A stretch of 64,000 bases of DNA from Noviherbaspirillum pedocola (lineage in GTDB: Bacteria > Pseudomonadota > Gammaproteobacteria > Burkholderiales > Burkholderiaceae_D): contig NZ_JAEPBG010000002.1 of assembly GCF_016632335.1 (NCBI RefSeq), positions 558,001 to 622,000 on the forward strand, given 5' to 3'. The translations under genes were made by a program, and so were the position numbers. How positions within the stretch are numbered: position 1 is the stretch's first letter; every line of letters starts with the position of its first letter. Shown one piece after another: positions 61,062 through 64,000 of the stretch. Under the pieces are notes generated by a model, which saw nothing but the letters and a program-made list of their open reading frames with translations, made no database searches and was not told the DNA's origin.

Positions 61062-61123
61062 GAATCCGGTTCCAAAAAGGGTGCCCGCTGTGCTTTTTGC
61101 TACGTGGGTGACTGACCGGATTC
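61062..61123 (+). promoter_or_regulatory. rpsB leader RNA structure
   Basis: Bases 61062-61070 and 61115-61123 form a perfect 9-bp stem enclosing about 44 bases, which can hold a further small hairpin. It ends 23 bases before the rpsB start. In E. coli, ribosomal protein S2 represses its own operon through the rpsB leader; a similar role here is inference. Confidence 0.5.
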
Positions 61124-61146
61124 CAGACCCAACCCTGGAGAATTTC

Positions 61147-61902
61147 ATGGCTGTTACCATGCGCGAAATGCTGGAAGCCGGTATCCATTTCGGACACCAA
61201 ACCCGCTTCTGGAACCCCAAGATGGCTCCGTACATCTTCGGCCACCGCAACAAGATTCATATCGTCAACCTCGAAGTCACGCTCAACAAGTACAACGAAG
61301 CGATGAAGTACATTCGCCAGTTGGCTGCGAACCGTGGCACCGTGCTGATGGTTGGCACCAAGCGCCAGGCGCGCGACCTTATCGCCGCCGAAGCGCAGCG
61401 CGCAGGCGTGCCCTATGTCGACCAGCGCTGGCTGGGCGGCATGCTGACCAACTTCAAGACCATCAAGACCTCGATCAAGCGCCTGAAGGAAATGGAAGCC
61501 GCCGTGGAAGACGGTTCGGTGGAAAAGATGTCCAAGAAGGAAGCGCTGATGTTCCGTCGCGAAATGGACAAGCTGCAAAAGTCCATCGGCGGCATCAAGG
61601 ACATGAACGGCGTGCCTGACGCGATCTTCGTCATCGACGTCGGCTACCACAAGGGCGCCATCACCGAAGCCGCCAAGCTGGGCATCCCGGTCATCGGCGT
61701 GGTCGACACCAACCACTCGCCGGACGGCGTGGCTTACGTGATCCCTGGCAACGACGACTCCTCCAAGGCCATCGCGCTGTATGCGCGCGGCGTGGCGGAC
61801 GCGATCATCGAAGGCCGCAACAGCGCGGCGACCGACCTGGTCGAATCGATTCGCGGCGAAGCTGGCAGCGACGAATTCGTCGAAGTCAACGAGCAGGCAT
61901 AA
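61147..61902 (+). CDS. rpsB: 30S ribosomal protein S2
   Basis: 251 residues, start at ATG 61147 with TGGAG upstream. Family blocks: [19 protein letters not shown] near the N-terminus, [11 protein letters not shown] near 97 and [10 protein letters not shown] near 190. It is part of the small subunit, binding late and needed for S1. It is first in the rpsB-tsf-pyrH-frr cluster. Confidence 0.99.
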   Translation: MAVTMREMLEAGIHFGHQTRFWNPKMAPYIFGHRNKIHIVNLEVTLNKYNEAMKYIRQLAANRGTVLMVGTKRQARDLIAAEAQRAGVPYVDQRWLGGMLTNFKTIKTSIKRLKEMEAAVEDGSVEKMSKKEALMFRREMDKLQKSIGGIKDMNGVPDAIFVIDVGYHKGAITEAAKLGIPVIGVVDTNHSPDGVAYVIPGNDDSSKAIALYARGVADAIIEGRNSAATDLVESIRGEAGSDEFVEVNEQA

Positions 61903-61939
61903 TCTGCCTCGGTCCGCGGCCCGGCCGCGGGCGGGACGC

Positions 61940-61972
61940 AAAAAGGGGCAACATCGGTTCGCCCCTTTTTTT
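61940..61972 (+). terminator. Terminator/attenuator between rpsB and tsf
   Basis: A 10-bp stem (61940-61949 with 61961-61970) ends in a run of seven T. In E. coli an attenuator in the same place lowers tsf relative to rpsB expression; the position suggests the same use. Confidence 0.8.
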
Positions 61973-62066
61973 CGAGCCTCTTTTCGAGCCTCGATAACAT
62001 CGCAGCAAACATTTCTGAATGATCGAGCGGCCGCCACGGCGGCCCTCCGCTAGCAAGGAGAACAAG

Positions 62067-62945
62067 ATGGCAGCAATTACCGCAGCAATGGTTGGCGAAC
62101 TCCGCGCCAAAACCGATGCGCCGATGATGGAATGCAAGAAGGCGCTGACCGAAGCCGCCGGCGACATGGGGAAAGCAGAAGAACTTCTGCGCGTGAAGCT
62201 CGGCAGCAAGGCTTCGAAGGCTTCCTCGCGCGTGACCGCCGAAGGCGTGGTCGCGGCCTATATCAATGGCAACGTCGGCGCGCTGGTCGAAGTCAATTGC
62301 GAAACTGACTTCGTCACCAAGAACGACGACTTCCTGAAGCTGGCCAGCGATGTCGCTCGCGTGGCCGCCGAGCAGAACCCGGCCGACGTCGCCGCGCTGT
62401 CCGCGCTGCAGAACGACGGTAAGACCATCGAAGAAACCCGCACCGAGCTGGTCGGCCGCATCGGCGAAAACATGTCGATCCGCCGCTTCAAGCGTTTCGA
62501 GGGCAGCAAGCTGGTCTCGTACCTGCATGGCACCCGCATCGGCGTGATGGTCGCTTATGAAGGCGACAACGAGCAGGTCGCGAAAGACGTGGCCATGCAC
62601 ATCGCCGCGATGAAACCGGTGGCGCTGGCGTCTTCTGACGTGCCGGCCGAGCTGATCGAGCGCGAGCGTTCGGTGGCGACGCTGAAGGCCCAGGAATCCG
62701 GCAAGCCGGCCGACATCGCCGCCAAGATGGTCGAAGGTTCGGTGCAGAAGTACCTGAAGGAAGTGTCGCTGCTGAACCAGGCTTTCGTAAAGAACGACAA
62801 GCAAACCGTCGAGCAGATGCTCAAGGCCAATAACACGACCGTGAAATCCTTCACGCTGTACGTGGTCGGCGAGGGCATCGAGAAGAAGGTGGACGACTTC
62901 GCCGCCGAGGTGGCTGCCCAGGTGGCTGCCGCCAAAGGCGCCTGA
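62067..62945 (+). CDS. tsf: Translation elongation factor Ts
   Basis: 292 residues with AAGGAG before the ATG. The UBA-like N-terminus contains [16 protein letters not shown] and the core has [10 protein letters not shown] near 80. It exchanges GDP for GTP on EF-Tu. Followed by a strong terminator. Confidence 0.99.
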   Translation: MAAITAAMVGELRAKTDAPMMECKKALTEAAGDMGKAEELLRVKLGSKASKASSRVTAEGVVAAYINGNVGALVEVNCETDFVTKNDDFLKLASDVARVAAEQNPADVAALSALQNDGKTIEETRTELVGRIGENMSIRRFKRFEGSKLVSYLHGTRIGVMVAYEGDNEQVAKDVAMHIAAMKPVALASSDVPAELIERERSVATLKAQESGKPADIAAKMVEGSVQKYLKEVSLLNQAFVKNDKQTVEQMLKANNTTVKSFTLYVVGEGIEKKVDDFAAEVAAQVAAAKGA

Positions 62946-62957
62946 GTCGGGCGAAAC

Positions 62958-62984
62958 AAAACGGGCCGAAAGGCCCGTTTTTTT
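62958..62984 (+). terminator. Rho-independent terminator after tsf
   Basis: ACGGGCC (62961-62967) pairs with GGCCCGT (62972-62978) around a GAAA tetraloop, with an A-run before and six T after. pyrH, 135 bases on, must therefore have its own promoter or rely on read-through. Confidence 0.92.
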
Positions 62985-63119
62985 AACGGGCGGGCAGGGA
63001 CATTGCCCGCCTTCGTCCCGGAGTCGTGCGATGGCGCTGTAAAATGGCCGATTATCGAGCCATGTTCCGGGATGCAAGACAGTGTGTGAACAACCGGAAT
63101 ATCCATTGGAGCCAAATCT

Positions 63120-63836
63120 ATGACTCAAGCAGCGTACAAGCGCGTACTCCTGAAGCTTTCCGGTGAGGCCCTCATGGGCGACGACGCCTACGGCATCAAC
63201 CGCGCCACGATCGAGCGCATGGTGGCGGACGTTAAGGAAGTGGCACAGCTCGGCGTCGAGCTGGCCATCGTCATCGGAGGCGGCAACATCTTTCGCGGAG
63301 TCGCGCCTGGCGCGCAGGGCATGGACCGCGCCACCGCGGACTACATGGGCATGCTCGCCACTGTGATGAATTCGCTGGCGCTGGCCGATGCGATGCGCCA
63401 GCAGGGCATGACCGCGCGGGTGATGTCCGCCATTTCCATTGAGCAGGTCGTCGAGCCCTATGTGCGGCCGAAGGCGCTGCAGTATCTCGAAGAAGGCAAG
63501 ATCGTCATCTTTGCCGCCGGCACCGGCAATCCGTTCTTCACCACCGACACCGCCGCCGCGCTGCGCGGCTCGGAAATCGGCGCCCAGGTGGTGCTCAAGG
63601 CCACCAAGGTCGACGGCGTCTACAGCGCCGATCCGAACAAGGATCCGAGCGCGACCCGCTACAGCAGCATCAGCTTCGACGAAGCCATCTCGCGCCATCT
63701 GCAGGTGATGGACGCCACCGCGTTCGCGCTGTGCCGCGACCAGAAACTGCCGATCCGCGTGTTTTCCATCGTCAAGCCCGGCGCGCTGGCGCGCATCGTG
63801 CTCGGCGAGGATGAGGGCACGCTGGTTCACGTTTAA
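63120..63836 (+). CDS. pyrH: UMP kinase
   Basis: 238 residues. The amino-acid-kinase fold motifs are K-L-S-G-E-A-L near 12, [10 protein letters not shown] near 51-60 and [14 protein letters not shown] near 131-144. It phosphorylates UMP to UDP for pyrimidine nucleotide supply and is normally regulated by GTP and UTP. It precedes frr by 53 bases. Confidence 0.98.
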   Translation: MTQAAYKRVLLKLSGEALMGDDAYGINRATIERMVADVKEVAQLGVELAIVIGGGNIFRGVAPGAQGMDRATADYMGMLATVMNSLALADAMRQQGMTARVMSAISIEQVVEPYVRPKALQYLEEGKIVIFAAGTGNPFFTTDTAAALRGSEIGAQVVLKATKVDGVYSADPNKDPSATRYSSISFDEAISRHLQVMDATAFALCRDQKLPIRVFSIVKPGALARIVLGEDEGTLVHV

Positions 63837-63889
63837 GCCTTTGGCCACGTCTGATTTATCGAATATTCCAAGCAATACAGGAGAGCAGC

Positions 63890-64000
63890 ATGACCATCGC
63901 TGACGTCAAGAAAAGTACCGAAGAAAAAATGCGCAAATCGCTCGAGACGCTGAAGAGCAATCTCGCGAAAGTGCGCACCGGGCGCGCGCATCCGGGCATC
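63890..64000 (+). CDS. frr: Ribosome recycling factor, 3' end outside window
   Basis: The first 37 codons are present, starting M-T-I-A-D-V-K-K-S and reading [11 protein letters not shown] at the window edge, the conserved RRF N-terminus. GGAGAG precedes the ATG. RRF splits the ribosome after termination with EF-G. Gene order after pyrH is the standard one. Confidence 0.96.
   Translation, partial: MTIADVKKSTEEKMRKSLETLKSNLAKVRTGRAHPGI

Noticed and set aside
61734-63875. 713-codon minus-strand frame across rpsB, tsf and pyrH
   Set aside because: It spans three certain essential genes and two terminators on the other strand, with no recognisable protein.

Overview
The window is high-GC DNA that is densely coding on both strands. 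It reads as the chromosome of a Gram-negative betaproteobacterium in the Burkholderiales, most like the Oxalobacteraceae (Herbaspirillum/Noviherbaspirillum/Herminiimonas type). That placement is an inference from protein style and gene order: map/glnD divergent from rpsB-tsf-pyrH-frr, smc-zipA-ligA-galU-def, and pilU, dapD, dapC and dapE close together. I saw no rRNA, tRNA, CRISPR array, transposase or phage gene.

Layout. 0-6.3 kb: end of a hotdog thioesterase gene, a branched-chain amino-acid type binding protein, an IpaH/YopM-like leucine-rich-repeat protein, a secreted unknown protein and the malic enzyme maeB. 6.4-9.3 kb: a large AT-richer ankyrin-repeat gene. 9.5-15.2 kb: a small membrane protein, a thioredoxin-reductase-like flavoprotein, lipoprotein sodC, small membrane proteins, the chaperone pair cbpA-cbpM, two small exported proteins and mobA. 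15.4-17 kb: a Tat-exported tyrosinase. 17.2-30.6 kb: apbC followed by a long formate dehydrogenase locus. It holds DUF3305, DUF3306, a poly-4Fe-4S protein, a TorD-type chaperone, a Tat small protein, the alpha, beta and gamma subunits, two small exported proteins, fdhD, and a tungstate-type ABC permease and ATPase. 30.8-31.5 kb: an AbrB/MazE antitoxin with a broken PIN toxin. 31.5-44.3 kb: a DUF2520 protein, the ABC-F protein yheS, prmB, dapE, a DUF4153 membrane protein, an ArsC-like reductase, DUF2905, an SRPBCC protein, pilU, dapD and dapC. 44.5-53.4 kb: smc, zipA, ligA, galU and def. 53.5-56.6 kb: a hybrid histidine kinase and a SEL1/leucine-rich-repeat protein. 56.7-64 kb: rluF, glnD and map on the minus strand, then rpsB, tsf, pyrH and the start of frr.

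How the genes fit together. The formate dehydrogenase block is the main accessory pathway. MobA helps make the bis-MGD cofactor, the TupBC-like transporter plausibly supplies tungstate, FdhD and TorD mature the enzyme, and the alpha/beta/gamma subunits would oxidise formate in the periplasm and pass electrons to the membrane. DapD, DapC and DapE are three steps of the succinylase lysine/peptidoglycan route.

The least expected content is three proteins built from eukaryotic-style repeats (LRR, ankyrin, SEL1+LRR), scattered singly among housekeeping genes. They look like candidate secreted effectors, although no secretion machinery lies in the window. Other points of interest are a dispersed palindromic repeat family, a toxin gene decayed beside an intact antitoxin, a sensor kinase whose conserved N-terminus has no ordinary in-frame start codon, and an FdhD that lacks the second cysteine of its usual motif.
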